64,000 nt of DNA from Phycisphaeraceae bacterium (GTDB lineage Bacteria > Planctomycetota > Phycisphaerae > Phycisphaerales > UBA1924). Shown piece after piece: positions 1 to 9,056 of this stretch; the stretch's first letter is position 1, and every line of letters begins with the position of its first letter. The stretch spans positions 586,162 to 650,161 of the forward strand of contig JAHBXE010000001.1 in NCBI GenBank assembly GCA_019636625.1. The letters are read 5' to 3'. The notes beneath the pieces were generated by a model. The model was not told where the DNA came from, did not search any database, and was given only the letters and a program-made list of their open reading frames with translations. The position numbers were made by a program, and so were the translations under genes.

Positions 1-290
1 CCCCGGAAGGCGGGGCGGACGTAGAGACGCTTCATTTCGCAGACTTGGGGGCCGAGTGCATCGAGCGGGCGGAGGGCGATGCAGCCAGCGGGGAGGTCGT
101 TGATGAGGGCGAGGAGAAGCCGGCCGCGGGGTGGGGCGTAAGGGCCGGGGAGTGTGGCGAGTTCGTGGTTGAAGTTCTGGTGCTCGAGGGAGCAGGCGGC
201 GACGTCGGCGATGGACTGGCCGTACTCGGCGATGAGGGAGCGGGCGAGGGAGAGGTGCGGGTCGGCGGTTACGGAGATGATTTCGGGCAT
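1..290 (-). CDS. GNAT family N-acetyltransferase, partial (3' end off the window)
   Basis: The gene reads leftward from an ATG at 290 and runs off the left edge with no stop, leaving about 96 residues. The protein begins MPEIISVTADPHLSLARSLI and the last visible part reads MKRLYVRPAFRG. That tail is the strand-and-pyrophosphate-loop start (motif A) of acetyl-CoA dependent GNAT acetyltransferases. No upstream start is available: the next in-frame codons lead back to a stop that overlaps the proS stop. It lies 74 bp downstream of proS on the same strand and may be co-transcribed with it. The substrate cannot be told. Confidence 0.75.
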   Translation of the reverse strand, partial: MPEIISVTADPHLSLARSLIAEYGQSIADVAACSLEHQNFNHELATLPGPYAPPRGRLLLALINDLPAGCIALRPLDALGPQVCEMKRLYVRPAFR

Positions 291-364
291 GGGGGCAGGA
301 GCGACGGCGTTGTGGGGCTCGGTGAGTTGATGCTGGGTTCCGCTTCCTTGTGATCGCGGTTGTG

Positions 365-2263
365 TCAGGCCAGGGCGGCGAGGCAGCGCTGCGTGGCGGC
401 GGTGATAGCGACGAGTTCGCCCTTGCCGGGGGTCTTGCGGGCCTTGAACTCGACGGCGTTTTCGGCGAGGGCCTTGTCGCCGATCGTGAGGCGGATGGGG
501 ATGCCGATGAGGTCGGCATCCTTGAACTTCACGCCGGGGCGTTCATCGCGGTCGTCGATGAGGACATCGGCGCCGGCGGAGGCGAGCTCGGCGGAGAGTT
601 TGGTGGCGAGGGCCATGTGGTCGGCGTTGTCGGGCTTCATGAGCGTGATGAGCACGTGGTAGGGGGCGATGGGGGCGGGCCAGATGATGCCGTCGGCGTC
701 GTGGCTCATCTCGACGCACGCGGCCATGGTTCGGCTGACGCCGATGCCGTAGCAGCCCATGATGACGCTGCGCTTCTTCTGGTCGTGGTCGAGGACGGAG
801 AGGCCCATGGCGTCGGAGTACTTGGTGCCGAGTTTGAAGATATGGCCGACTTCGATGCCGCGGGCGGCGACGAGGGTGGAGCCAGCGGCGCGCGGTGAGG
901 GATCGCCGGCGAGGGCGTTGCGGACATCCCCCACTATCAAGTAGTTGTCGCCGCCGCGGAGGCCGCCCTTGTTGTCGCCCTGGGCGTTGGCGCCAAGCGG
1001 GTCCTTGCCGAGGTCACGTTGCCAGTTGAAGTGCTTGACGTGGTAGTCCTTTTTGTCGCCTCCGGTGACCCAGAACTTTGATTTACCTGCGGCATCGTCG
1101 AAGCTGAGGGCGGCATCGCGGTCGACGAGAAGGAGAACACCCTTCTTACCGACGGCGGCGCGGGGGCTGACAAAGCCGATCGCGAAACCGGCCTTGATGG
1201 CCTCTGCGGGATCGGCGAGGGAGATGTCGGTGCACTGGGAAAGGGCTTTGACCTTGCCCTCGTTGACGTCGTGATCGCCGCGAACGACGGCAAGGATGTA
1301 CTCCTGGCCGTACTTGTCGAGTTGGTCGGGGGTGCTGTTGACCTTGAAGAGGACGCTCTTGAGCATGTGCTGGGGCTTGACCTTCAGCAGCTTGCAGACA
1401 TCCTCGATGCCGGGGCAGTTGGGGGTGTGGACCTCCTCGAGGGGGCCGGAGGGGTCGCCGACGAAGTAGCCCTTGGACGGGGCGGGGCGGGCGCCGATCT
1501 CGCACTTCTCGACGTTCGCGGCGTAGCCGGAGCTGGGGCACTTGAGGATGGTGTCCTCGCCGCTGTCGCAGTTGACCATGAACTCGTGCGAGGCGGAACC
1601 GCCGATGGGGCCGGATTCGGCCTCGACGACGGTGAAGTCCAGGCCGCAGCGTTTGAAGGAGTTGACGTAGGCCCTGTACATGGCGTCGTAGGCTTCGTTG
1701 AGACCGCCCTTGCCTTCAACTTCCAAGTGGAAGGAGTAAGCATCCTTCATGATGAACTCGCGGCAGCGGAGCAGGCCGGCACGGGGGCGGGCCTCGTCGC
1801 GGAACTTGGTCTGGATCTGGTAGAGGTTGAGGGGGAGTTGCTTGTAGCTGGTGATGGAGCCCTTGACCAGTTCGGTGATGGTTTCCTCGTGGGTCGGGCC
1901 GAGGGCGGCCTTGTTGCCCTTGCGGTCTTCGACCTGGAAAAGGAGTGGGCCGTAGGCCTCGTGGCGCTTGGTTTCGTTGTAAAACTCCATGGGAACGAAC
2001 ACCGGCATGAAGAGTTCGGAGGCGCCGGCGGCGTCCATCTCCTCGCGGATGATGTTGGAAACCTTCTTCAGCGTTCGCCAGGCGAGGGGGAGATAGTCGT
2101 AGACACCGGCGGCGACCTTGCGGATGAAGCCAGCGCGGCTGAGAAGGATGTGGCTGGGTGTTTCGGCGTCGGCGGGGGCTTCGCGCGTGGTGGGGATGAG
2201 CGTGCGGGACCAGAGGTGCGTGTCGCCGCGGCGGGGAGAGGAGAGGGTGGTGGCTGTGGACAT
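365..2263 (-). CDS. proS: Prolyl-tRNA synthetase, bacterial type with editing domain
   Basis: It charges tRNA-Pro with proline in the cytoplasm. The class II core is visible: a motif 1 region near residues 40-75 (SRAGFIRKVAAGVYDYLPLA), motif 2 with FRDEARPRAGLLRCREFIMK, and motif 3 near the C-terminus with GCYGIGVSRTMAA. The middle third is the YbaK-like insertion that edits Ala-tRNA-Pro. The HUP-like anticodon-binding domain follows motif 3. At 632 residues it is longer than the usual 565-575, mainly through extra sequence in the editing insert. The ATG at 2263 (MSTATTLSS) is preferred; an in-frame ATG at 2293 would add ten residues. It is divergent from the oxidoreductase at 2402. Confidence 0.96.
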   Translation of the reverse strand: MSTATTLSSPRRGDTHLWSRTLIPTTREAPADAETPSHILLSRAGFIRKVAAGVYDYLPLAWRTLKKVSNIIREEMDAAGASELFMPVFVPMEFYNETKRHEAYGPLLFQVEDRKGNKAALGPTHEETITELVKGSITSYKQLPLNLYQIQTKFRDEARPRAGLLRCREFIMKDAYSFHLEVEGKGGLNEAYDAMYRAYVNSFKRCGLDFTVVEAESGPIGGSASHEFMVNCDSGEDTILKCPSSGYAANVEKCEIGARPAPSKGYFVGDPSGPLEEVHTPNCPGIEDVCKLLKVKPQHMLKSVLFKVNSTPDQLDKYGQEYILAVVRGDHDVNEGKVKALSQCTDISLADPAEAIKAGFAIGFVSPRAAVGKKGVLLLVDRDAALSFDDAAGKSKFWVTGGDKKDYHVKHFNWQRDLGKDPLGANAQGDNKGGLRGGDNYLIVGDVRNALAGDPSPRAAGSTLVAARGIEVGHIFKLGTKYSDAMGLSVLDHDQKKRSVIMGCYGIGVSRTMAACVEMSHDADGIIWPAPIAPYHVLITLMKPDNADHMALATKLSAELASAGADVLIDDRDERPGVKFKDADLIGIPIRLTIGDKALAENAVEFKARKTPGKGELVAITAATQRCLAALA

Positions 2264-2401
2264 GGGGGCAAGTGTAGGGCGAAGGGAAATCATCAAAGCA
2301 GCAAAGGGCCAAAGCAGCGAGCGAGAGCCGGAGCCGGAGGAAGCCGCTGGGGGCTGCGTCTCGGCTTTGCCGCTGTGCACTGGAGCCGGTACATTCTTCT
2401 G

Positions 2402-3478
2402 ATGACCCACCCCGTCCATGTCGGCCTGATCGGATGCGGCGAGATTGCGCCGCGGTATGTGAAGAACGCTCGCGGTTTCGAGTCGATGCGGATCGTGGCG
2501 TGCGCGGACATTCGGGCGGAGCGGGCGAGGGCATTTGCGGCGGAGCACGGCGTGCCGCGGGCGTGCGGGGTGCTGGAGTTGATTCACGATCCGGAGGTGG
2601 AGGTGGTGCTCAACCTGACGCCGCCGTCGTCGCACGGGGAGATCGCGCTGGCGTCGGTGCATGCGGGCAAGAGCGTGTACAACGAGAAGCCGCTGACGGT
2701 TCGGCGGCGGGATGCGCGGCGGATCCTGGCGGATGCGGAGCGGCACGGGTTGCTGGTGGGGTGCGCGCCGGACACGTTCATGGGCGCGGGGCAGCAGGCG
2801 TGCCGGCGCGTGATTGACGGCGGGGAACTCGGGGAGATCGTGGGCGGTGCGGCGTTCATGATGAACCGAGGGCCGGAATCGTGGCATCCAAATCCGGCTT
2901 TCTTTTATGAGCGGGGTGCGGGGCCGCTGTTTGACATGGGGCCGTACTACATCACGGCGCTGGTGAACCTGCTCGGTCCGGTGGCACGCGTGACGGGCTC
3001 GGGGAGGACGACCTGGCTCAAGCGCCCGGTGACAGTCGCCGGACGTGAAGGGGAGGTCATTCAGGTCGAGGTGCCGACCCATGTGGCGGGCGTGCTGGAG
3101 TTTCGGCAGGGGGCGGTCGTGGCGCTGGTGATGAGCTTCGATGTGCGTCATCACGCGATGCCTCATATCGAGCTGTTTGGGTCAGAGGCGACACTGCGGG
3201 CGCCCGATCCGAACGAGTTTGGCGGGGTGGCGAGGGTCTTGGGGCGCGAGGGGGGAGAGTGGCGTGACGTTTCCGGCCCCCCCACTGCCCGCGAGGATGA
3301 TGCACGCGGGATCGGGCTTGAGGAGATGTGCCGGTGTCTGCGGGGCGGCGGCGGGCACCGGGCCTCCGGGGCCTTGGCGTATCACGTTCTGGATGTGATG
3401 CACGGAATAGCGGACGCGGCCGAGCGCGGTCGGCACGTCAGCATCGAGAGTTCGGTGGAACGACCGGAGCCGATGTGA
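2402..3478 (+). CDS. Gfo/Idh/MocA family oxidoreductase
   Basis: This is an NAD(P)-dependent sugar or polyol dehydrogenase-like enzyme of 358 residues. The N-terminal Rossmann fold begins at once (VGLIGCGEIAPRYVKNA). The conserved EKP motif (YNEKPLT, about residue 98) supplies the catalytic-region lysine, and a C-terminal alpha/beta dimerisation domain follows. The substrate cannot be assigned. The ATG at 2402 is only six bases after a TACATT -10-like hexamer, so the message may be leaderless; no Shine-Dalgarno is seen. It ends 6 bp from the convergent acyl-CoA dehydrogenase gene. The open frame continues far upstream antisense to proS, but that part is not coding. Confidence 0.9.
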   Translation: MTHPVHVGLIGCGEIAPRYVKNARGFESMRIVACADIRAERARAFAAEHGVPRACGVLELIHDPEVEVVLNLTPPSSHGEIALASVHAGKSVYNEKPLTVRRRDARRILADAERHGLLVGCAPDTFMGAGQQACRRVIDGGELGEIVGGAAFMMNRGPESWHPNPAFFYERGAGPLFDMGPYYITALVNLLGPVARVTGSGRTTWLKRPVTVAGREGEVIQVEVPTHVAGVLEFRQGAVVALVMSFDVRHHAMPHIELFGSEATLRAPDPNEFGGVARVLGREGGEWRDVSGPPTAREDDARGIGLEEMCRCLRGGGGHRASGALAYHVLDVMHGIADAAERGRHVSIESSVERPEPM

Positions 3479-3484
3479 GGCGGC

Positions 3485-5473
3485 TCATGCCCGGGCAGAA
3501 ACGGCTTCGCCCTTGCGACCAGCATCGCCGGGGAACTGTTTGATCCCTTCCTGGCGGGGCTTGCGTCCCTTGCCGCGAAGGTCGGTGGGCGTTTTCTCGG
3601 GGATGATGAACTGATCGGCGGGGAGCGTGGCGCTGTGCTTGAGCGCGATATCCGCCGCGGCGAGCATGGACTCATCCGCGTGCTGGTAGAGCTCGCGGAA
3701 GCTCTGGTTGATGGACATTTCGGCGATGTCGAAGAAGTGGATGGCCGCGGCCTTGTCGCGGGCCCATTCGAGGTCGGCTGAACCGTTGCCCTTGTGGGCC
3801 TTGAGGTCCATGTCGAGCTTGCTGAGGGTGCAGGCCCAGCCGTGCATCATGAGGGCAGCGTCGGCAAAGCGGGCTTGGACGGCCTGGCGCGTCAGCATGG
3901 CTTCCTGGTACTTGTAGCTCATCCGCTTGAACTGGTACGTCAGCTCGCGCACGAGGCGAGAGAGGCGGTCGGCGTAGGGCTGGAGCTCGGGGCTGACCTT
4001 GGTGATCCTGGGGAGACGCCGGCGGATGCCGAGGAAGACTTCAAGCCCGAGGGGGACCGCGATCTTCATGATCCGCATGTTGAAGGAGTTTTTCAGGGCC
4101 TTGGAGAGGAAGGCGCCGACGGATTCATCGGAGTCCTTGAGCAGCGCGTTCTTGATGCCCAGCATCTGCTCGGCCAGTTGCTTTCCGCCGTAGCCGAAGA
4201 TGTACGACTGCATGACCTCGTTGGCGCCTTCGACGATGAGGTTGATGCGGGAATCGCGGAAGACTCGCTCGACCTCGTTCTCGGTCATGTAGCTTTCGCC
4301 GCCCATGATCTGCATGCCGTCGTTGACGACGCGCCAGCCCATCTCGGAGCAGAACACCTTGCACATGGCGGTCTCGACCTGGTGGTCCTCATCCTTGCGG
4401 TCGAGCATGCCGGTGGTCATGTACAGCACGGCGTCCATGGCGTAGTCGAGGGCGGCCATGTTGGCGATGCGCTTCTTGACGAGTTCCTTGTCCGCCAGGG
4501 GAGCGCCGAACTGGAAGCGGGTCATGGCCCACTTGGTGGCCTGGTCGCGGACGCGGCGCGCGCCGCCGAGCATGCCGGCCGAGAGCGTGCACCGCCCGTA
4601 GTTCAGGCAGGACAGGGCGATCTGAAGGCCGCGGCCTTCCTGGCCCAGGAGGTGGGACTTGTGCACGCGGACGTTGTTGAAGCGGATGCGGGCCTGCCAC
4701 GTGCCGCGGATGCCGCACTTGGAGCGGTTCTTCTGGTAGATGTCGACGCCTTCCATGTCCGGGTGGCAGACGAGGGCGGAGATCTTGCCCTTGCCATCCG
4801 GGCGGTTCTCCCGTGCCATGACGGTGAAGAGACCGGAGAGTGCGCCGCTGGTGGCCCACTTCTTCTCGCCGTTGATCACGTAATAGTCGCCGTCCTTGAC
4901 GAAGTTGGTTTCCTGGCCGCCGGCGTCGCAGCCAACGTTGGGCTCCGAGAGGCAGAAGGCGCTAAGCCAATCCTTGGCCAGGTGGGGCAGCCACTTCTTC
5001 TTCTGTTCCTCGGTGCCGTAGAGCATGACGGCCTTGCAACCGATCGACTGGTGCGCCGAGACCATGACGGCGGTGGAGCCGCAGTACATCCCGATGCGCT
5101 CGAGGACGTGGTTGTAGCTCGTAATGCCCAGGCCCAGACCGCCGAACTCCTTCGGGATGGTCATGCCCAGCACGCCGATTTCGAACAGGCGGTCCACGAC
5201 CCAACGGGGAATCTCTTGTTCCTGGTCGATCTGGATCGCCGGGTGTTCCGTGCGGAGGTACTCGTCGAGCCGCGCCAAAAGCTGGTCGCACTCCGCCTGC
5301 TCGCGGGCGTCGAGCTGCGGGTAGGGGAAGTAAAACTCTTCCTTGATGTTGCCCCAGAAGAGGTTCTTGACCGGGCCCATCTTGGAGGGCTCGGCGCCAA
5401 GCCATTCCTCGGCCTCGGCCAGGAGCTTCTTGTCGGCTTCGGAAATCCCTTTGAGGTTCTTGAGGTCGGCCAT
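3485..5473 (-). CDS. Acyl-CoA dehydrogenase with VLCAD-like C-terminal extension
   Basis: It is a FAD enzyme that makes the alpha,beta double bond in acyl-CoA. At 662 residues it is larger than the classical 380-residue ACADs and resembles VLCAD/ACAD9, with an extra C-terminal helical domain of about 180 residues. Visible features are the FAD/substrate signature around SEPNVGCDAGGQETNF and the catalytic-base region LIVEGANEVMQSY, whose Glu matches the MCAD catalytic Glu. The start at 5473 has an AGAGAG ribosome site. It is the last gene of the minus-strand acyl-CoA operon, 26 bp after an enoyl-CoA hydratase. Chain length is not predictable; an isovaleryl-CoA role is possible but the extended form argues for long-chain substrates. 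Confidence 0.92.
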   Translation of the reverse strand: MADLKNLKGISEADKKLLAEAEEWLGAEPSKMGPVKNLFWGNIKEEFYFPYPQLDAREQAECDQLLARLDEYLRTEHPAIQIDQEQEIPRWVVDRLFEIGVLGMTIPKEFGGLGLGITSYNHVLERIGMYCGSTAVMVSAHQSIGCKAVMLYGTEEQKKKWLPHLAKDWLSAFCLSEPNVGCDAGGQETNFVKDGDYYVINGEKKWATSGALSGLFTVMARENRPDGKGKISALVCHPDMEGVDIYQKNRSKCGIRGTWQARIRFNNVRVHKSHLLGQEGRGLQIALSCLNYGRCTLSAGMLGGARRVRDQATKWAMTRFQFGAPLADKELVKKRIANMAALDYAMDAVLYMTTGMLDRKDEDHQVETAMCKVFCSEMGWRVVNDGMQIMGGESYMTENEVERVFRDSRINLIVEGANEVMQSYIFGYGGKQLAEQMLGIKNALLKDSDESVGAFLSKALKNSFNMRIMKIAVPLGLEVFLGIRRRLPRITKVSPELQPYADRLSRLVRELTYQFKRMSYKYQEAMLTRQAVQARFADAALMMHGWACTLSKLDMDLKAHKGNGSADLEWARDKAAAIHFFDIAEMSINQSFRELYQHADESMLAAADIALKHSATLPADQFIIPEKTPTDLRGKGRKPRQEGIKQFPGDAGRKGEAVSARA

Positions 5474-5499
5474 GGGGAAACTCTCTTGAATGGACGGGG

Positions 5500-6405
5500 C
5501 TACTTCTTCGCAAAGAAAGCCGCCAACGCTGTCTTCGCGGCGGGCGTGTGGCGCAGTTTCACAAGGCTCTTGCGTTCGGACTCGACCGCTGCGGTCCAAC
5601 CGCGGGACAACCCGGCGTCAACCGCGGCGGCTACGGCGGCGGAGGCGTCGGTCCTGGGAAGGTCGGGCTTCACGCGGTCCAGCGCCGTGAGCACGGCGGG
5701 CGCGAGGTCGGGGCGGCCGATCCATCGGAGCGGCTCGCCGGTGCGTTCATGTTTCCGACCTCGGCGCTCCACCACCCATTCCATGGCGGTTTGGATCATC
5801 GCTTCGGACGAGGGCGCGACCCGATCGAACAGACCGGCCTGCGCCGCCTCGGTGAAGGTCATGTTCTGACCGGTGGCGGTGCGACGGATGGCGTCGGCGG
5901 GATCGATCCTGGCCGGGAGCAGGTTTGTGCCGCCCCAGCCGGGGCACAGCCCGAGGCCGCACTCCGGCAACCCGACTGGGTAGGGCTTTCCGGGCTGGCC
6001 GTCCTTCATGGGAGGGGGTGAAGCGATCAGGCCATCGCAGTGCATGGCCAGTTCGAGCCCGCCACCCAATGCGGCTCCGTTGATGGCGGCAGCGGTCGGA
6101 TAGGGCAGCCACGAGATCATGCCAAAGACGCGAGAACCGAGGGCGAGGTAAGCATCGAGCTGGGCATCATCCCATTCGTTGATCGTCTTGAGGTCGGCGC
6201 CGGCGACGAAGACGCGTTCGCTCGCTGACGCGAGGACCATGCCCGCCGCATCCTTGGGGAGCGACTTGAGCGTTGCCTCCAGGCGGAGTATGAGGTCGTG
6301 GTCGAGAACGATGACGGGCTTGCCCGGCTGCTCCAGGCGCACGACCACGACACCGGCGTAGGGACCGGAAGCTTCGCGATGGAAGGGAAGCGGAGAAGCG
6401 GTCAT
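5500..6405 (-). CDS. Enoyl-CoA hydratase/isomerase (FadB N-domain-like)
   Basis: This crotonase-fold protein of 301 residues likely hydrates enoyl-CoA thioesters. The CoA-binding and oxyanion-hole motifs are AGADLKTI and NGAALGGGLELA. The acidic catalytic position is kept in GLPECGLGLCPGWGGT. It resembles the hydratase half of FadB/FadJ but has no hydroxyacyl-CoA dehydrogenase half, which must be supplied elsewhere. It sits between another crotonase and the acyl-CoA dehydrogenase in a tightly packed minus-strand operon. Confidence 0.88.
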   Translation of the reverse strand: MTASPLPFHREASGPYAGVVVVRLEQPGKPVIVLDHDLILRLEATLKSLPKDAAGMVLASASERVFVAGADLKTINEWDDAQLDAYLALGSRVFGMISWLPYPTAAAINGAALGGGLELAMHCDGLIASPPPMKDGQPGKPYPVGLPECGLGLCPGWGGTNLLPARIDPADAIRRTATGQNMTFTEAAQAGLFDRVAPSSEAMIQTAMEWVVERRGRKHERTGEPLRWIGRPDLAPAVLTALDRVKPDLPRTDASAAVAAAVDAGLSRGWTAAVESERKSLVKLRHTPAAKTALAAFFAKK

Positions 6406-6504
6406 CGGCGGAGTTTAGGCAACGGAAATGGGACCCAGAGGGAGGTTGGCCTGTCCCGTGGGGACCGACTCTCCGCACATGTGCCGGTCGATTCCGGTGC
6501 TGCC

Positions 6505-7263
6505 TTACGACCGTGATTCGGAGAGCTTCTTCCGGAGCATTTCCTGGGCTTCAGGAGTTGAGAGGACCTGGGCTGATAACGCTGCCGCTCGCTTGCCCAG
6601 ATCCTCATCGAGCGAGTGGTCGAGATCGTTCAAGAGGGCCTTGGTGGCTCGGAGGGCGTTTGGACCACCTTTGGCGAGGCGCTCCGAGGTTTCCGTCGCT
6701 GCGGCATCGAGGTCGCCCCGGGTGGGGACGACAACGTTCACGATTCCGATGTCGAATGCCTGCTGGCCGGACATGAGGCCGCCGGAGAGCAGGATCTGCC
6801 GGGCTCGGCCGGGGCCGATCTTCCGGACGAGCCAGGGAGCGACGACGGCGGGGCAAACGCCGAGGTCAACTTCGGGGAAGCCCATCTTGGAGTCGGCGTG
6901 GGTGATGGCGAGGTCGCAGACGGTGGCGAGACCGCAGCCGCCACCGATGGCGGCGCCGTTGACCTTGGCCACGGTGACCATGGGAAGCCGGCGAATACGG
7001 AGGCAGAGGTCGGCGAGAGACGAGAGCAACTTGTGGGGCAGAGTCGGATCAGAGAGGACCGCCTTGAGGTCCATTCCGGCGCAGAAGGCCTTGCCCTCCC
7101 CGGTGATGCTGAGCACAGAGACATTTGAACTGCGTTCGAGTTCATCTATCCGGCGGTGCAGGGCGGCGAGCAAGTCGAGCGAAAGGGAGTTGCGGGCCTC
7201 GGGGCGATTGAGGGTGAGCGTCGCGATCCGGCCGGTGGAGTTGAGCGTGGCAAGTTCAGACAT
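6505..7263 (-). CDS. Enoyl-CoA hydratase / methylglutaconyl-CoA hydratase-like crotonase
   Basis: A 252-residue crotonase. The motifs are FCAGMDLKAV (CoA pocket), NGAAIGGGCGLATVCD (oxyanion hole) and GFPEVDLGVCPAVVAP. The Glu in GFPEV matches the first catalytic Glu of enoyl-CoA hydratase, while the second catalytic-Glu position is not obvious. Its neighbours are HMG-CoA lyase upstream and, further up, a methylcrotonyl-CoA carboxylase-like beta subunit. It is therefore the best candidate in the operon for the 3-methylglutaconyl-CoA hydratase of leucine degradation; that is an inference from context. Confidence 0.85.
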   Translation of the reverse strand: MSELATLNSTGRIATLTLNRPEARNSLSLDLLAALHRRIDELERSSNVSVLSITGEGKAFCAGMDLKAVLSDPTLPHKLLSSLADLCLRIRRLPMVTVAKVNGAAIGGGCGLATVCDLAITHADSKMGFPEVDLGVCPAVVAPWLVRKIGPGRARQILLSGGLMSGQQAFDIGIVNVVVPTRGDLDAAATETSERLAKGGPNALRATKALLNDLDHSLDEDLGKRAAALSAQVLSTPEAQEMLRKKLSESRS

Positions 7264-7291
7264 GGGACATCCATCGTACTGCGCTGTTGAC

Positions 7292-8026
7292 CTATCGCTT
7301 CAGGAACCTGGCCAGTCCCTGTCGCTCTTCTTCAGACCCCACCAGTTGCAACGAGGCGGTGAGCGACGAGGACGCCCGGGCATCGTTCAGGGAACCGTCA
7401 AGTTCGTTCAGCCACGTCTTGGTGGCTTCCACTCCACACCTTGGTTTCGCGGCGAGATCCTGGGCAATAGCCAGTGCCCGCGTGATGACTTCCGATGAAC
7501 TTGGAAGACACTCGTGTGCGAGGCCGATGCGGAGGGCTTCTCGGCCATCGATCAGTTTCGGATCAAGGAGGCGGGCGCGGGCTTGGCCGCTCCCGACAGC
7601 CGCGGCCAGGAACGGCGCGGACACCGCGGGTGAGATGCCGAGCGGCGTGACGGGGTAGCCGAGTTTGGCCTCGGCGTTGGTGATGACGAGGTCCCCGCCA
7701 CCGAGCAGTGCGCACCCACCGGCGATGGCGGCGCCGTGGGCGGCGATGATAACGGGGGATGGATGACGGCGAAGCGTCTGAATGCTCCGGGAGAGTCCGC
7801 GGAGCAGCGCGGCGAGCACGCCGGGGGCATCGAAGCAAAGCGCAAGGTCGAAGCCCGAGCAGAAGGCATCGCCCCGGCCCGACACCACGACCGCCTTGGC
7901 ACGGTCGCGCGTTGACTCGATCGCCGAGATGAGCCCGTCCACCATGTCCGGCATCAGGGCGTTCCGCTTCTCGGGGCGGTTGAGGTGGATCAGCGCGACT
8001 GCATGTTGCCACTCGGTCTCGATCAT
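7292..8026 (-). CDS. Crotonase superfamily protein lacking the first catalytic glutamate
   Basis: A 244-residue crotonase fold with FCSGFDLALC and HGAAIAGGCALLGGGD, so the CoA pocket and oxyanion hole look intact. The segment that normally reads G-x-P-E reads GYPVTPLGISPAVS, with Val where hydratases have Glu. Hydratase activity is thus doubtful; isomerase, hydrolase or another oxyanion chemistry is possible. Its ATG overlaps the HMG-CoA lyase stop as ATGA, so the two are translationally coupled. Confidence 0.82.
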   Translation of the reverse strand: MIETEWQHAVALIHLNRPEKRNALMPDMVDGLISAIESTRDRAKAVVVSGRGDAFCSGFDLALCFDAPGVLAALLRGLSRSIQTLRRHPSPVIIAAHGAAIAGGCALLGGGDLVITNAEAKLGYPVTPLGISPAVSAPFLAAAVGSGQARARLLDPKLIDGREALRIGLAHECLPSSSEVITRALAIAQDLAAKPRCGVEATKTWLNELDGSLNDARASSSLTASLQLVGSEEERQGLARFLKR

Positions 8027-9024
8027 GATTGACCCCCGCCATTCTTCTGCAAGGGTCCCCCACCGCTGCCGGCACGGGATGCGGCGACGATGGTGCGCGC
8101 GTAGTCCGCGGCGATGGCGAGGCGGTTCTTGTCAACTCGTGTCCGGAACCCCGCGCCCTCGATCGTGCGGACCAGCAGTTCGGTGCTGATGTTGCCGGGA
8201 ACACGCTTGCCGGGGGTGCTGGCATAGGGACAGCCGCCGAGGCCGGCGACCGAGCCGTCGAACGAGCGGACGCCGAAGTCGAGGGCGGCCTTGACGCAAT
8301 CGGCGGCGCGGCCGAAGGTGTCGTGAAGATGAAGCACCAACGCGCCGCGGTCGAACCAGGTGCGACCGATCCGCCGCTCCACCGCCTCCAGCATCTCCAG
8401 GACTGTCTCCGGGGTTCCAGCGCCGATCGTGTCGCCGAGGTCGATTTCCGTCACGCCAAGGTCGGTGAATCTCGCCGCGACATCGGCGACGGCTTGCGGC
8501 TTGATGGCGCCTTCGAAAGGGCACGCGATGACGCACGAAACGTACCCGCGGATACCCGGGCTTGATCTGGGTACGCGGGTGACTTGCCGGAACCGCTCGA
8601 ACGATTCCTCGATGGAGGCGTTGATGTTCTTCTGGGAGAAAGTTTCGGACGCCGCGGCGAACAGCGCGATGGTTGAAACGACCGGGGGCCGGAACTGTTC
8701 GAGGCCGTGCTTTGTGGCGCCGGATTCGGCAGCGTGGAGGACTTCGAGGCCCTTTGCGTTGGGGATGAGGGCGATGTACCGATTGGGGGGCGAGCCCGTG
8801 AAGTCCTGGACCGCGATGTCACGGACTCCCTCGACAATCGCCGCGGCGTCGGCCAGTTGAGGGACCCACTTCGGGCTGACGAAACTGGTGATTTCAATCT
8901 GGTCTACGCGGCTGTGGCAGAGCAGGCGGATGAGTTCCAGCTTGTCCCTGGTGGGGATGATTCCCGGCTCATTCTGCAGGCCATCGCGCGGTGAGACGTC
9001 GGTGATGCGGATCAGGTCGGCCAT
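8023..9024 (-). CDS. mvaB: Hydroxymethylglutaryl-CoA lyase
   Basis: It cleaves HMG-CoA to acetoacetate and acetyl-CoA, the last step of leucine breakdown. The TIM-barrel signature begins at once: ITDVSPRDGLQNEPG carries the Arg-Asp metal/substrate pair. Further landmarks are IEITSFVSPKWVPQLAD, the strand ending EIDLGDTIGAG, and HLHDTFG with the metal-binding histidines. The cysteine loop region reads AGLGGCPYA, matching the active-site Cys motif of the family. The length of 333 is a little above the usual 300. The ATG at 9024 is chosen over a TTG one codon earlier. It is coupled to the downstream crotonase by a 4-bp overlap. Confidence 0.93.
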   Translation of the reverse strand: MADLIRITDVSPRDGLQNEPGIIPTRDKLELIRLLCHSRVDQIEITSFVSPKWVPQLADAAAIVEGVRDIAVQDFTGSPPNRYIALIPNAKGLEVLHAAESGATKHGLEQFRPPVVSTIALFAAASETFSQKNINASIEESFERFRQVTRVPRSSPGIRGYVSCVIACPFEGAIKPQAVADVAARFTDLGVTEIDLGDTIGAGTPETVLEMLEAVERRIGRTWFDRGALVLHLHDTFGRAADCVKAALDFGVRSFDGSVAGLGGCPYASTPGKRVPGNISTELLVRTIEGAGFRTRVDKNRLAIAADYARTIVAASRAGSGGGPLQKNGGGQS

Positions 9025-9056
9025 CAACCGTCATGGTACGCCGATGCGAGCCAATC

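Noticed and set aside
2264..3166. N-terminal extension of proS to give 933 residues
   Set aside because: The extra 300 residues are antisense to the Gfo/Idh/MocA gene and resemble nothing; the synthetase fold begins near the ATG at 2263.
3794..5869. A 691-codon open frame on the plus strand opposite the acyl-CoA dehydrogenase and the crotonase
   Set aside because: The composition is Ala/Gly/Val/His-rich and low in structure. It mirrors the codon pattern of the real genes on the other strand, where motifs are intact.
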